DNA from: an uncultured Aquimarina sp.
GTDB lineage: Bacteria; Bacteroidota; Bacteroidia; Flavobacteriales; Flavobacteriaceae
Direction: 5' to 3'
DNA length: 64,000 nt
Assembly (NCBI RefSeq): GCF_947496855.1
Contig: NZ_CANMED010000004.1
Coordinates: forward strand, 124,001 to 188,000
The first letter of the stretch is position 1; every line of letters starts with the position of its first letter. Shown here in pieces: positions 7,034 to 16,400 of the stretch. The notes beneath the pieces are model-generated. The model was not told the DNA's origin. It was given only the letters and a program-made list of their open reading frames with translations, and did no database searches. A program made the translations under genes and the position numbers.

Positions 7034-8534
7034 TTGGTTCTTCTTTTAGGTCAAGGTATAGGGCTGTGAAAAACAATTCCGAAATAATTTTAGTTCCTTT
7101 CCAGGTAAAATGCATATAATCATTAGCCGTGAGCTTTTCTTCTACCCAAAAAGGCATAGATCCTTTTCCTCCCATAGCATCATACATACTCCAATAAGCA
7201 ACATTATTCTGAGAACAAGTTTCCATTAATTTGGTATTAAGATATGGTAATAAAGGATATGTTTCCATCTTACCATTTACAGGAAGGCACATATCAGTAG
7301 GCCCGATAAATACAAAGCTTACATTTTTAGTTCTACGTCTCAACCAATTTATTTGATTGACAATAGATTTAGCGTAATTATCCACTTTTGTAGAATCCTT
7401 AAGATACGGCATTGTATTTCCTCCATACTGCATAATAATGATCTTCGGTTTTAGACTCCTTGTCATCTGACCGTAGATAGAAGCATTTGTACTAGAAAAA
7501 ATTGTCCCAGAAGAACCACGCATAGCTACATTATCCATCTGAACTCTTGATCCTCCATCTAACGTTAACCCGTAAAAATCAGCACTTACTTTTCCTTCTA
7601 ATTCAATTTTTAAATTACTAGGAGTAGTACTGGTTTTTATTCTATATTTATGATATTTCCCATCAGGAATCAAACTATCTTGTTGAATTAACTTCCCTTC
7701 ATTATACACAGAAATTTTTATCGGAAAATTACAATTTCCATAATGCAATCCTATGTTAGTAAATCTTCTGAATTTAGCATATGCTTTTTTAGATTTACCA
7801 ATGGTTACAGAAGCCTTAACTAATGGTAAAGAATCTAATAAAACACTATCCGGAAGTACCTTTTTATGTTCTGTAAATCTAGATACAGACATGTAGGCAC
7901 CGTATTTCCTATGCTTAAATTTCTCTTGTGTTGGGTCAAATCTAGCATATCTAAACCAGTTCTCACTTGGTTTTACAATCGCCGCAATTTGATTATATAC
8001 AGGTTTCACAGGAATAAACCCAGGACCACTCCCTCCGTACATTCCCTGCAGCCTGTTACGTATATATCCAGTAATTCTATCGCCTTCAATCTGAGAATCT
8101 CCATAATGCAAAATTCTACACGATTTGGAAGATAGTTTAGCTTGTAACTCTTTGGCAAAATCAGGATTACCAGCCGGATATATTATCCTTTCTAATTTTG
8201 TTGTGTCTATTTTGGAAAAATCAGGTCGTTGTATACTATCTTTTTTGGCTAGAACATCAGATGTTATATCTGGCTCTAAATCCGATTCATCTGCCACAGG
8301 AACTACAGTTTCTGTAACTTTAAGAATATCTTGTCTAGTTATAGAAGAGTCTTTTTCTAATGCTAAAAACGTTTTATAAGTAGGGTACTTAAGAGAAATA
8401 CCTTCGTAAGAAAATCCATCTTCTTGAATTTGCTCCTTTTGAATTCCTCCTTTTTTGCTCAAAAACATCAACCCAAATAACCCACCCAATAGGAGTATCA
8501 AAAACAGGGATATTTGAATAGGTTTGATTTTCAA
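7020..8534 (-). CDS. SGNH/GDSL hydrolase-like protein, membrane-anchored
   Basis: The protein has about 504 residues from a proposed TTG start (8534; first residues MKIKPIQISLF). A single N-terminal membrane segment precedes a low-complexity linker and the SGNH domain. Motifs are GDSQIEGD (nucleophile serine), MQYGGNT (block III) and NDYMHFTWKG (Asp-x-x-His). The same frame extends to an ATG at 8663, but that codon lies inside the terminator hairpin 8647-8677, and a promoter-like sequence sits at 8560-8589; hence the TTG. It is the first gene of the operon with the second SGNH protein and MBOAT. It is probably a periplasm-facing acyl-transfer partner, perhaps with a different acceptor from its paralogue. 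Confidence 0.8.
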   Translation of the reverse strand: MKIKPIQISLFLILLLGGLFGLMFLSKKGGIQKEQIQEDGFSYEGISLKYPTYKTFLALEKDSSITRQDILKVTETVVPVADESDLEPDITSDVLAKKDSIQRPDFSKIDTTKLERIIYPAGNPDFAKELQAKLSSKSCRILHYGDSQIEGDRITGYIRNRLQGMYGGSGPGFIPVKPVYNQIAAIVKPSENWFRYARFDPTQEKFKHRKYGAYMSVSRFTEHKKVLPDSVLLDSLPLVKASVTIGKSKKAYAKFRRFTNIGLHYGNCNFPIKISVYNEGKLIQQDSLIPDGKYHKYRIKTSTTPSNLKIELEGKVSADFYGLTLDGGSRVQMDNVAMRGSSGTIFSSTNASIYGQMTRSLKPKIIIMQYGGNTMPYLKDSTKVDNYAKSIVNQINWLRRRTKNVSFVFIGPTDMCLPVNGKMETYPLLPYLNTKLMETCSQNNVAYWSMYDAMGGKGSMPFWVEEKLTANDYMHFTWKGTKIISELFFTALYLDLKEEPNDET

Positions 8535-8559
8535 GACTATCGGGGGCTTTTCGTTTTTG

Positions 8560-8589
8560 TAAAAATAGAAAGTTTTTGCGAAATGCAAA
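8560..8589 (-). promoter_or_regulatory. Candidate promoter of the O-acylation operon
   Basis: Read on the minus strand, TTTG (8586-8589), 18 bp, then TATTTTTA (8560-8567) approximates the Bacteroidota -33/-7 pattern. Initiation would fall about 20 bp before the TTG at 8534. Confidence 0.35.
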
Positions 8590-8646
8590 GAAATTATTAA
8601 TCTATAGTAGAGAAAAGATATACTACATGTCACTTTACATAAAAAA

Positions 8647-8677
8647 AGCTGCAATGTTTCCATTGCAGCATATAATT
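8647..8677 (-). terminator. Rho-independent terminator (minus strand)
   Basis: Read on the minus strand: GCTGCAATG-GAAA-CATTGCAGC followed by seven T, a perfect stem with a GNRA-type loop. It would stop transcription coming from the GG-leader peptide gene before the O-acylation operon begins. Confidence 0.85.
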
Positions 8678-8715
8678 AAAACCTGTTGTACATTTTCATT
8701 TTTTTATTCAAAATT

Positions 8716-8836
8716 CGTCGATTCGAGTGCTTCGACTAAAAGAAGAAGTGTATCGAGAATAGGGTTTTGGATCACAAAAAGCTATTCTCGATACAATTTT
8801 CCTCCATTTTATTTTGGAAAATTACTCGAATTGACG
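8716..8836. repeat. Nested palindromic REP/REPIN-like element
   Basis: Outer arms CGTCGATTCGAGTG (8716-8729) and TACTCGAATTGACG (8823-8836) are inverted repeats with two mismatches. Inside is a perfect 13-bp inverted repeat, GTATCGAGAATAG (8750-8762) / CTATTCTCGATAC (8782-8794), around a loop that can itself pair (TTTTG/CAAAA). It shares CTCGATAC with 3784-3791. The design suggests a non-autonomous palindromic element, not a terminator. The rest of the gap between 8534 and 8895 shows no gene. Confidence 0.6.
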
Positions 8837-8894
8837 CTTTTCTTTAACATTTCTTTCAAAATGCACAACAGGTTATTAAACTATAGCGTTTTAC

Positions 8895-9164
8895 TTAAGC
8901 AAATATTGGGCCTCCACCACCACCGGATCCACCACCACACTGTCTAGCATTGTGAATAATTGCTGGGTAATTTAAAAGACAATACTGACTTGCACCTGAT
9001 GGTTGTCTTGCAGTAGTTCCTGGGCAATTGCAGTCTAATCTGCAAGGTCCTAAATGAAAAAAGGGATAACAATTTCCTCGTGAAGATCCACCACCGTTAA
9101 TTGTTTGTTGTTCTTTTTTAGTAATTGCTTGAGCCCCGTTTAGTTTTAAGAGATTTTTAAACAT
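8895..9164 (-). CDS. Double-glycine leader peptide, Cys/Gly-rich (bacteriocin-like)
   Basis: The protein has 89 residues. Residues 1-25 (MFKNLLKLNG...KKEQQTINGG) match the Bacteroidota GG-leader pattern with the NG and EQ..INGG landmarks, predicting cleavage after Gly25 by a peptidase-containing ABC exporter. The 64-residue core has six cysteines, suggesting disulfides, and ends in a glycine run (GGGSGGGGGP). Such peptides are often annotated as ComC/BlpC- or bacteriocin-leader proteins; activity is rarely known. No exporter, immunity or maturation gene is adjacent, so it relies on a distant transporter. A terminator lies downstream at 8647. Confidence 0.8.
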   Translation of the reverse strand: MFKNLLKLNGAQAITKKEQQTINGGGSSRGNCYPFFHLGPCRLDCNCPGTTARQPSGASQYCLLNYPAIIHNARQCGGGSGGGGGPIFA

Positions 9165-9405
9165 AATAAAAATGAATTAATATTAATATTCCTTGAGCCA
9201 TTATAAAGGCAATCAAGGTTTTGCCTTCATAAAGAATAATTTGAACAGATAATATAATGACTGCTCAAAATAAAATTCCTTAGACTTAAAGATAGTGTAA
9301 TTTAGGGAAATATCAACCTATCAAAAAGATAGCATAACATTTTATTAAATTAAAGCGATGAAAAAAAAGTTTGTATTATATTAAAAAAATAGCAAACAAG
9401 GTTCA

Positions 9406-10131
9406 TTATTGTAATGAAGACACTAACTGCTTTACATCATTAATTACTTCTCTATATTTGTTTCTATTAGGCTTGGACATATGCTGAGATTCCAATATTA
9501 CCTCTTCCAAAATATCTTTGGCTTCTGTAATTTTTCCTTTTTCAATAAGAAATTGAGCTAAAACATAGCGTTCTTTATAATTAGAATATCGTTGATCGAT
9601 TGGTTTTAGATTTTCTTCTGCTTCTTTAGATCTGCCATTTTCCTCTAACGCCAAACCATATAGAAACTGACTTCTAGAGCCTCTAAAGTCTGATCTTAAG
9701 TTTATTTTTTCAGCACAAAAAATCACCTTATCGAATTGATTTGTTTGATAATGTCCCTCGAGTAATTTTTTAACAACTCCTGCGTCTTGATTATAGTTAC
9801 CCTTCAAGGCGATTTCATATTCTTCTATGCCTGCGTTATAATCATCTATTTCATAGAATGCGTCTCCAAGATGCACTCGATTCTGAAAGGTGTCTGCAAA
9901 TTCTACTTGCTTTCTAAGATCATTTACTTTCTTAGTAGGATTGATCACACTTACAATCTCATTTTGAACCACATCCAGATCTTTTTTATTAAAAACCTGG
10001 GTGACTAAATAGATAATACTACCAACAACCGGCAAAAATAAAATCAAAAAGTACCAATAATACTCATTTCTATTTTTGATAGCGTGATAAATACAAAAAA
10101 CCTGTAAGGCGATAATTAAAAAATATGGCAT
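9406..10131 (-). CDS. Membrane-anchored TPR protein with PLDc_N-like head
   Basis: The protein has 241 residues. Two hydrophobic helices (about 3-18 and 24-45, containing YWYFLILFLPVVGSIIYLV) resemble the PLDc_N membrane head. They are followed by a soluble helical domain with tetratricopeptide-like repeats (about 75-240; DYNAGIEEYEIALKGNY, GRSKEAEENLKPI). It is probably a scaffold at the inner membrane. Its partners are not apparent: the gene stands alone, with 241 bp to the GG-leader gene and a divergent T9SS gene on the other side. Confidence 0.7.
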   Translation of the reverse strand: MPYFLIIALQVFCIYHAIKNRNEYYWYFLILFLPVVGSIIYLVTQVFNKKDLDVVQNEIVSVINPTKKVNDLRKQVEFADTFQNRVHLGDAFYEIDDYNAGIEEYEIALKGNYNQDAGVVKKLLEGHYQTNQFDKVIFCAEKINLRSDFRGSRSQFLYGLALEENGRSKEAEENLKPIDQRYSNYKERYVLAQFLIEKGKITEAKDILEEVILESQHMSKPNRNKYREVINDVKQLVSSLQ

Positions 10132-10456
10132 CCAACGAAAATAACAAAACTCTACAATTTGTTTGTAGACAAAAACAATTAACCTCTAGTCAAAACTTCA
10201 CGTAATTAACAATACTCATCTAAAAATCTGCATTTTACATCATTTTCTGTGCTCAAATTTGAACTGCAAGTTGAGCCCTTTGAATGTTAAAGTTATTAAC
10301 AAAAAATAATTATCTATCTTTACAGCGTAAACATTTAACATCCTTAAAGTCATAACAGTAGACTACCTTATACAAATAAGTCCCAAATCTACATTGTTAA
10401 TAACTTTCAAACTCAGTGTTAACAACTCTGAAAAGGTGTATTTAAAATACTTTAAA
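10132..10456. other. Divergent intergenic region with one candidate -7 box
   Basis: No gene is seen. TATCTTTA (10315-10322) resembles the Bacteroidota -7 element and would serve the T9SS gene. Near-palindromes GTTATTAAC (10292-10300) and GTTAATAAC (10396-10404) flank it. The upstream region of the TPR gene shows no clear box. Confidence 0.4.
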
Positions 10457-13393
10457 GTGAAAAGAATTATACTTGGAATTGCAATCTTTTGTATTGCACA
10501 TACTAGCAATGGTCAATGTTCCACAGAAAATATTGATGAAACTCTTGTTGGCGTAACTAATGGTGGAATTGATGGTTCAACTGGCCAAAGTTTTACACCT
10601 ACTTGTAACGGAATTTTAAACACTATTGGCGTTCCAGCACTAAACAATAGTGTAAATGCAACAGTCACTATACGTAGTGGTGAAGGTTATGGCGGATCTG
10701 TTTTGGGAACTTTACTTAATCAAACTACATCTCCTTCAACAGATTTTGCAAACGACTATTCCGTATTTGATTTTTCTTCATTAAACATAGTCCTAATAGC
10801 TGGACAGCAATACACATTCGATATATCCAGTACCGCACTTATCGTGTTCGATAATGAGACTGATCCTGATTATCCAAATGGACAACGCTATTCTGCAGGA
10901 ACTGCTCAACCCGGAACTGATTTATTATTCTCATTGGATCTTACTGCTATTCCATGTACTGATCCAGATGTACCGATGGTAACTTTTGCTCCATCAACAA
11001 TTTGTGACGGCAATAATGCCACACTTACAATTTCCGGAAATCTTAACGATGCAACAGCATGGCACATATATACAGGATCTTGTGGTGGTACAGAAATAGG
11101 AACTACAACATCTACTACTTTTGTAGTAACACCATCTTCACCAAGTACTACCTATTTTATTAGAGGAGAAGGTGGCTTATGTGTAATTCCCAGTTCTTGT
11201 GGAACCGTCAATGTTAATGTTACTGCAAATGATATTGTTGCATTCACAACTCCTGCAGATTTATGTTTAGATGCCGGCATACAAAACGGATTAGGTGGTG
11301 GAACTCCTACAGGAGGAACGTATACCGGACCTGGTATAACGGATGATGGTAATGGAACAACTTATTCTTTTGATCCAGCAACTGCAGGTCTAGGCACACA
11401 CACAATAACATATACAAGCTCCGGTACTTGTAATGATAGTGACAGTGATACGATAGAAGTATTTGATGTACCAATGGTTACATTTACAGCTCCTGCCGAT
11501 CTGTGTATTGATGCAAGTGTACAAACTGGATTAAGCGGTGGAACTGCAACTGGTGGTGTATATTCTGGAACTGGAGTGACTGATAATAGTAATGGAATGA
11601 CTTTTTCCTTTGATCCAGCAACGGCTGGTGTAGGTGTTCATATCATAACATACAGCTTTACTGATGCCAATGGATGTTCTAACTCAGCATCAGATACAAT
11701 AGAAGTATTTGACTTACCAATAGTAACATTTACAGCTCCAGCAGATCTATGTATTGACACAGGTGTACAAACTGGATTAAGTGGTGGAACTGCAACTGGT
11801 GGTGTATATTCAGGGTCAGGAGTTACAGATAATAGTAATGGAACAACCTATTCTTTTAATCCAGCAACAGCTGGTGTAGGTGTTCATACAATAACATACA
11901 ATTTTACTGATGCCAATGGATGTTCTAACTCAGCATCTGATACAATAGAGGTATTTGACTTACCAATAGTAACATTTACAGCTCCAGCAGATCTATGTAT
12001 TAACACAGGTGTACAAACTGGATTAAGTGGCGGAACTGCAACTGGTGGTGTATATTCAGGGTTAGGAGTTACAGATAATAGTAATGGAACAACCTATTCT
12101 TTTAATCCAGCAACAGCTGGTGTAGGAGTTCATACGATAACATACAATTTTACTGATGCTAATGGATGCTCTAATTCAGCATCAGATACAATAGAAGTAT
12201 TTGACTTACCAATAGTAACATTTGCAGCTCCAGCAGATCTATGTATTGACACAGGTGTACAAACTGGATTAAGTGGCGGAACTGCAACTGGTGGTGTATA
12301 TTCAGGGTTAGGAGTTACAGATAATGGTAATGGAACAACCTATTCTTTTAATCCAGCAACAGCTGGTGCAGGAGTTCATACGATAACATATAACTTCACG
12401 AATGCTAATGGATGCTCTAATTCAGCATCAGATACCATAGAAGTATTTGACTTACCAATAGTAACATTTACAGCTCCTGCAGATCTGTGTATTGATGCAG
12501 GTATACAGACTGGATTAAGTGGTGGAACTGCGACTGGAGGTATATATTCTGGATCTGGAGTTACGGACAATGGTAATGGAACAACCTATTCTTTTGATCC
12601 AGCAACAGCTGGTGTAGGAGTTCATATGATAACCTACAATTTTATTGATGCAAATGGATGTTCTAACTCAGCATCTGATACCATAGAAGTATTTAATCTA
12701 CCAACAGTAACATTTGCAGCTCCTGCAGATCTGTGTATTGATGCAGGTATACAGACTGGATTAAGTGGTGGAACTGCGACTGGAGGTATATATTCTGGAT
12801 CTGGAGTTACGGACAATGGTAATGGAACAACCTATTCTTTTGATCCAGCAACAGCTGGTGCAGGAGTTCATATGATAACCTACAATTTTATTGATGCAAA
12901 TGGATGTTCTAACTCAGCATCTGATACCATAGAAGTATTCAATACACCAAATACTTCAATAGACGATTCTTCCACACCTACTTTTACCACCAATACAACT
13001 GGAGAATCCTACCAATGGATTGACTGTGATTCAAATACACCTATTGCTGGAGAAAACAACCAGTCTTTTACTGCAACTGAAAATGGTAACTACGCAGTAG
13101 AAATCACAATAAACGGATGCACAGAAAGATCTTCTTGTTTTGTTGTTGCAACTCTTAGTAATGAAGAGGAAGAAATTATTATTAATCAATTACGTGTATA
13201 CCCTATTCCAACCATCGGTTTAGTTAATATTTCAATTCCTATAAAAAAAGCAACGGTATACAATATAATAGGCAAGAAAGTATTTGAAACACTTAATAAT
13301 CCTTTTGATATTTCCGAATTAAGTTCAGGAGTATATTTTATTAATATTGAAGGTGAAAAAGGAACTATTATAAAACGAATTATTAAAGAGTAG
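10457..13393 (+). CDS. Repetitive surface protein with T9SS type A sorting domain
   Basis: The protein has about 978 residues from a GTG start at 10457. I prefer this to a TTG at 10394 because it yields a compact signal peptide (MKRIILGIAIF...SNGQ). Seven tandem Ig/PKD-like domains span about 11237-12952: the first is 80 residues, then six of exactly 82 residues (246 bp), each with ADLCID, GTATGG.YSG.GVTDN.NGTTYSF.PATAG and ANGCSNSASDTIEVF. The last about 75 residues (RVYPIPT...IIGKKVFE...ISELSSGVYFINI) form a type IX secretion C-terminal signal. It is probably a secreted or cell-surface adhesin; ligand unknown. A bidirectional terminator follows. Confidence 0.9.
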   Translation: MKRIILGIAIFCIAHTSNGQCSTENIDETLVGVTNGGIDGSTGQSFTPTCNGILNTIGVPALNNSVNATVTIRSGEGYGGSVLGTLLNQTTSPSTDFANDYSVFDFSSLNIVLIAGQQYTFDISSTALIVFDNETDPDYPNGQRYSAGTAQPGTDLLFSLDLTAIPCTDPDVPMVTFAPSTICDGNNATLTISGNLNDATAWHIYTGSCGGTEIGTTTSTTFVVTPSSPSTTYFIRGEGGLCVIPSSCGTVNVNVTANDIVAFTTPADLCLDAGIQNGLGGGTPTGGTYTGPGITDDGNGTTYSFDPATAGLGTHTITYTSSGTCNDSDSDTIEVFDVPMVTFTAPADLCIDASVQTGLSGGTATGGVYSGTGVTDNSNGMTFSFDPATAGVGVHIITYSFTDANGCSNSASDTIEVFDLPIVTFTAPADLCIDTGVQTGLSGGTATGGVYSGSGVTDNSNGTTYSFNPATAGVGVHTITYNFTDANGCSNSASDTIEVFDLPIVTFTAPADLCINTGVQTGLSGGTATGGVYSGLGVTDNSNGTTYSFNPATAGVGVHTITYNFTDANGCSNSASDTIEVFDLPIVTFAAPADLCIDTGVQTGLSGGTATGGVYSGLGVTDNGNGTTYSFNPATAGAGVHTITYNFTNANGCSNSASDTIEVFDLPIVTFTAPADLCIDAGIQTGLSGGTATGGIYSGSGVTDNGNGTTYSFDPATAGVGVHMITYNFIDANGCSNSASDTIEVFNLPTVTFAAPADLCIDAGIQTGLSGGTATGGIYSGSGVTDNGNGTTYSFDPATAGAGVHMITYNFIDANGCSNSASDTIEVFNTPNTSIDDSSTPTFTTNTTGESYQWIDCDSNTPIAGENNQSFTATENGNYAVEITINGCTERSSCFVVATLSNEEEEIIINQLRVYPIPTIGLVNISIPIKKATVYNIIGKKVFETLNNPFDISELSSGVYFINIEGEKGTIIKRIIKE
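11477..12952 (+). repeat. Six tandem 246-bp repeats
   Basis: Unit starts are 11477, 11723, 11969, 12215, 12461 and 12707, exactly 246 bp (82 codons) apart. Units five and six differ at only about two sites over their first 230 bp, which points to recent duplication or gene conversion. Copy number is likely to vary between strains, and short-read assemblies may miscount it. Confidence 0.95.
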
Positions 13394-13407
13394 AATCTCA
13401 TTAAATT

Positions 13408-13447
13408 AAAACAAAAGCCTCTTAGTTTACTAAGAGGCTTTTGTTTT
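13408..13447. terminator. Bidirectional terminator between convergent genes
   Basis: A 19-bp perfect inverted repeat (core AAGCCTCTTAGT / ACTAAGAGGCTT) is flanked by A-rich and T-rich tails. It serves the T9SS gene and pyruvate carboxylase. Confidence 0.9.
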
Positions 13448-13465
13448 AATAGTTCCAAAAAATTA

Positions 13466-16400
13466 TTATTTTAAGGTTATCACCAAATCATCTGCTTCCA
13501 CCATCGTCCCGGATTTAAGTACTATTTTTTTGATCGTTGCACTCTCATTAGCAGTAATAGTTGTCTCCATTTTCATAGCTTCTATAATAAACAATGGATC
13601 GTTCTTCTTAACTTCCTGACCTGTTTTTACCAATACCGAGGATAAGGATCCTTGTAACGGTGCTCCTATCTGCTTAGTATCTGTTTTATCTACTTTTGCA
13701 TGTACAACTTTATCAACCTTAATAGAGTTATCTTTAATCTCTACATTTCGGGTCTGACCATTTACTTTAAAGAATACAGTCACCATACCATCATCGTGAG
13801 GCTCTCCGATTGAGATTAACTCGATCAATAAGATTTTACCTTTATCTAATTCTATGATAATCTCTTCCCCTGGAGTCATTCCATAAAAGAAGTTTTTAGT
13901 CGGAATATTCATCACATTACCATACTTAAGATGGTGATTGTATGCACCAGTGAACACTTTTGGGTATAACTTATACGAAAGGAAATCTGTGATATCCAAT
14001 TCTCTACCCATGCCCTTCTTGAAGACTTTTACAAAATCTTTGAACTCTGTTTCAAAATCTACTGGTTCCAGATGTGCGTTCGGCCTATTGATAAATGGTT
14101 TCTGATCCTTTAGTATTGATTTCTGAAGATCTTTTGGGAATCCTCCTTCCGGTTGTCCTAATTCTCCCTTGAATAAACTAACAACAGATTGTGGGAAAGA
14201 AATGGTTTCTCCTCTTTCTTTTACATCTTCTATTGTGAGGTTATTACTTACCAGATATTGTGCCATATCTCCTACTACCTTAGAACTTGGTGTAACCTTC
14301 ACTATATCTCCAAAAAGGGTATTAACCTCGCCATACATTTTGGTGATTTCATGAAAACGATCTGCCAACCCCAACCCTTGTGCTTGTGGTTTTAGATTAG
14401 AATACTGTCCTCCAGGAATTTCGTGTTGATATACATCTCCCGTTCCTGCCTTAAGGCCAGATTCAAAAACATAATAATACTCACGAACAGCTTCCCAATA
14501 ATTAGAATATTCATTCAACTTGGTAATGTTCATCGGATTCTCACGTTCATGGAATCTAAGCATTTCCATAATTGCATTAAAATTAGGTTGAGCCGTCAAT
14601 CCTGAAAGCCCTCCAAGTGCAACATCTACTACATCTACACCAGCTTCAATAGCTTTCAAATAAGTAGCTGATTGCACAGAAGAAGTATCATGAGTATGTA
14701 AATGTATTGGAATATTAATTTCAGATTTTAATGCTGAAACCAACTCATAAGCAGCATAAGGTTTCAATAAACCGGCCATATCCTTAATTCCTAATATATG
14801 TGCTCCGGCATTCTCAATATCCTTTGCTAATTGCACATAATACGCTAATGTATATTTAGTTCGTTTAGGATCTAATATATCTCCTGTGTAACATAAGGAA
14901 CCTTCGGCCAAACCTTGTGTGCGAGTTCTAACGTGTTCAATACAAGGAGCGATAGACTTCATCCAATTTAATGAATCGAAAATTCTGAAAACATCTACTC
15001 CATTTTCCCAAGATTGCTCCACAAATTTTCCTATCAGGTTATCGGGATAAGCCGTATATCCAACTCCGTTTGATCCTCGAATTAACATCTGTAATAGTAG
15101 ATTAGGCATTGCTTTTCTTAATTCACGAAGACGTTCCCAAGGATTTTCTCTTAAAAATCTAAGACAAACATCAAATGTTGCTCCACCCCAAACTTCCATA
15201 CTAAATACTTCTGGATGATTTTTAGCAAACCCTTCTGCTACTTTTTGCATATCATAAGTTCGCATTCTCGTTGCGAGCAGACTCTGATGTGCATCACGCA
15301 TTGTAGTATCAGTAAAATGAACTTTCTTTTCATTCTTCAACCAGTCAGCAAATTTTTCAGGTCCCAATTCCGTTAATATATCTTTAGTCCCTTTTTTATA
15401 TCCATTTGTTTGATCAAATTCTGGAACTTTAGGAAGAACAAAAGTTTTTGTTGGATCCATGGTTTTTACATCAGGATTACCATTTACAATAATATCTCCT
15501 AAAAATGTTGCTAACTTCGTGGCACGATTTCGAGATTCTTTGACAGCAAATAATGCTTTTGTATCTCTTATAAAATTAACTGTAACCGCTCCTTTTCTAA
15601 AAGTTTCATGTTTTAGAATATTATCCAAAAACGGCATGTTTGTTTTCACACCACGAATCCTAAATTCTGAAAGAGCTCTACGCATTTTTCTGCAGGCTCC
15701 ATCCAAGGTTCTACTATTAGCAGAAACCTTTACCAACATAGAGTCAAAAAATGGTGAAATCGTTACTCCCTGATACACACTACCTGCATCTAATCGAATA
15801 CCAAACCCTGAAGCACTTCTATACGTAGTGATAGTTCCATAATCGGGTTTAAAATCGTTTTCAGGATCTTCGGTGGTTATTCTACATTGTACCGCATATC
15901 CATTTACTTTAAGGCTCTCTTGACTTTCTATCTTGATTTGTTTATCCGATAACTGATAACCTCCTGCGATAAAAATTTGCGCTTTAATCAAATCGATACC
16001 AGTTACTATTTCGGTAACCGTATGCTCTACCTGTACTCTAGGATTTACCTCGATGAAATAAATACTATCATCATCATCCACTAAAAACTCTACCGTACCT
16101 ATATTATTATAATCTACTGCTTTGCATATTTTCAAAGCATATTCATACAGATTATCCAAAATATCTTGCTCGACTCCATAGGAAGGAGCATATTCAATCA
16201 CTTTTTGATAACGTCGCTGCACGGAACAATCCCGCTCAAAAAGGTGCACCATGTTGCCGTGATGATCTGCTACAATCTGTATTTCAATATGTTTTGGGTT
16301 TTCCACAAACTTCTCCAGAAAAACTGTGTCATCTCCAAATGCGTTTAAAGCTTCTCTCTGGGATTCAGGATACGCTTTTTCTAGCTCTTCCACACTTCTG

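Noticed and set aside
12376-12816. Two minus-strand frames inside the T9SS repeats
   Set aside because: They are identical shadows produced by the tandem repeats of the real gene.
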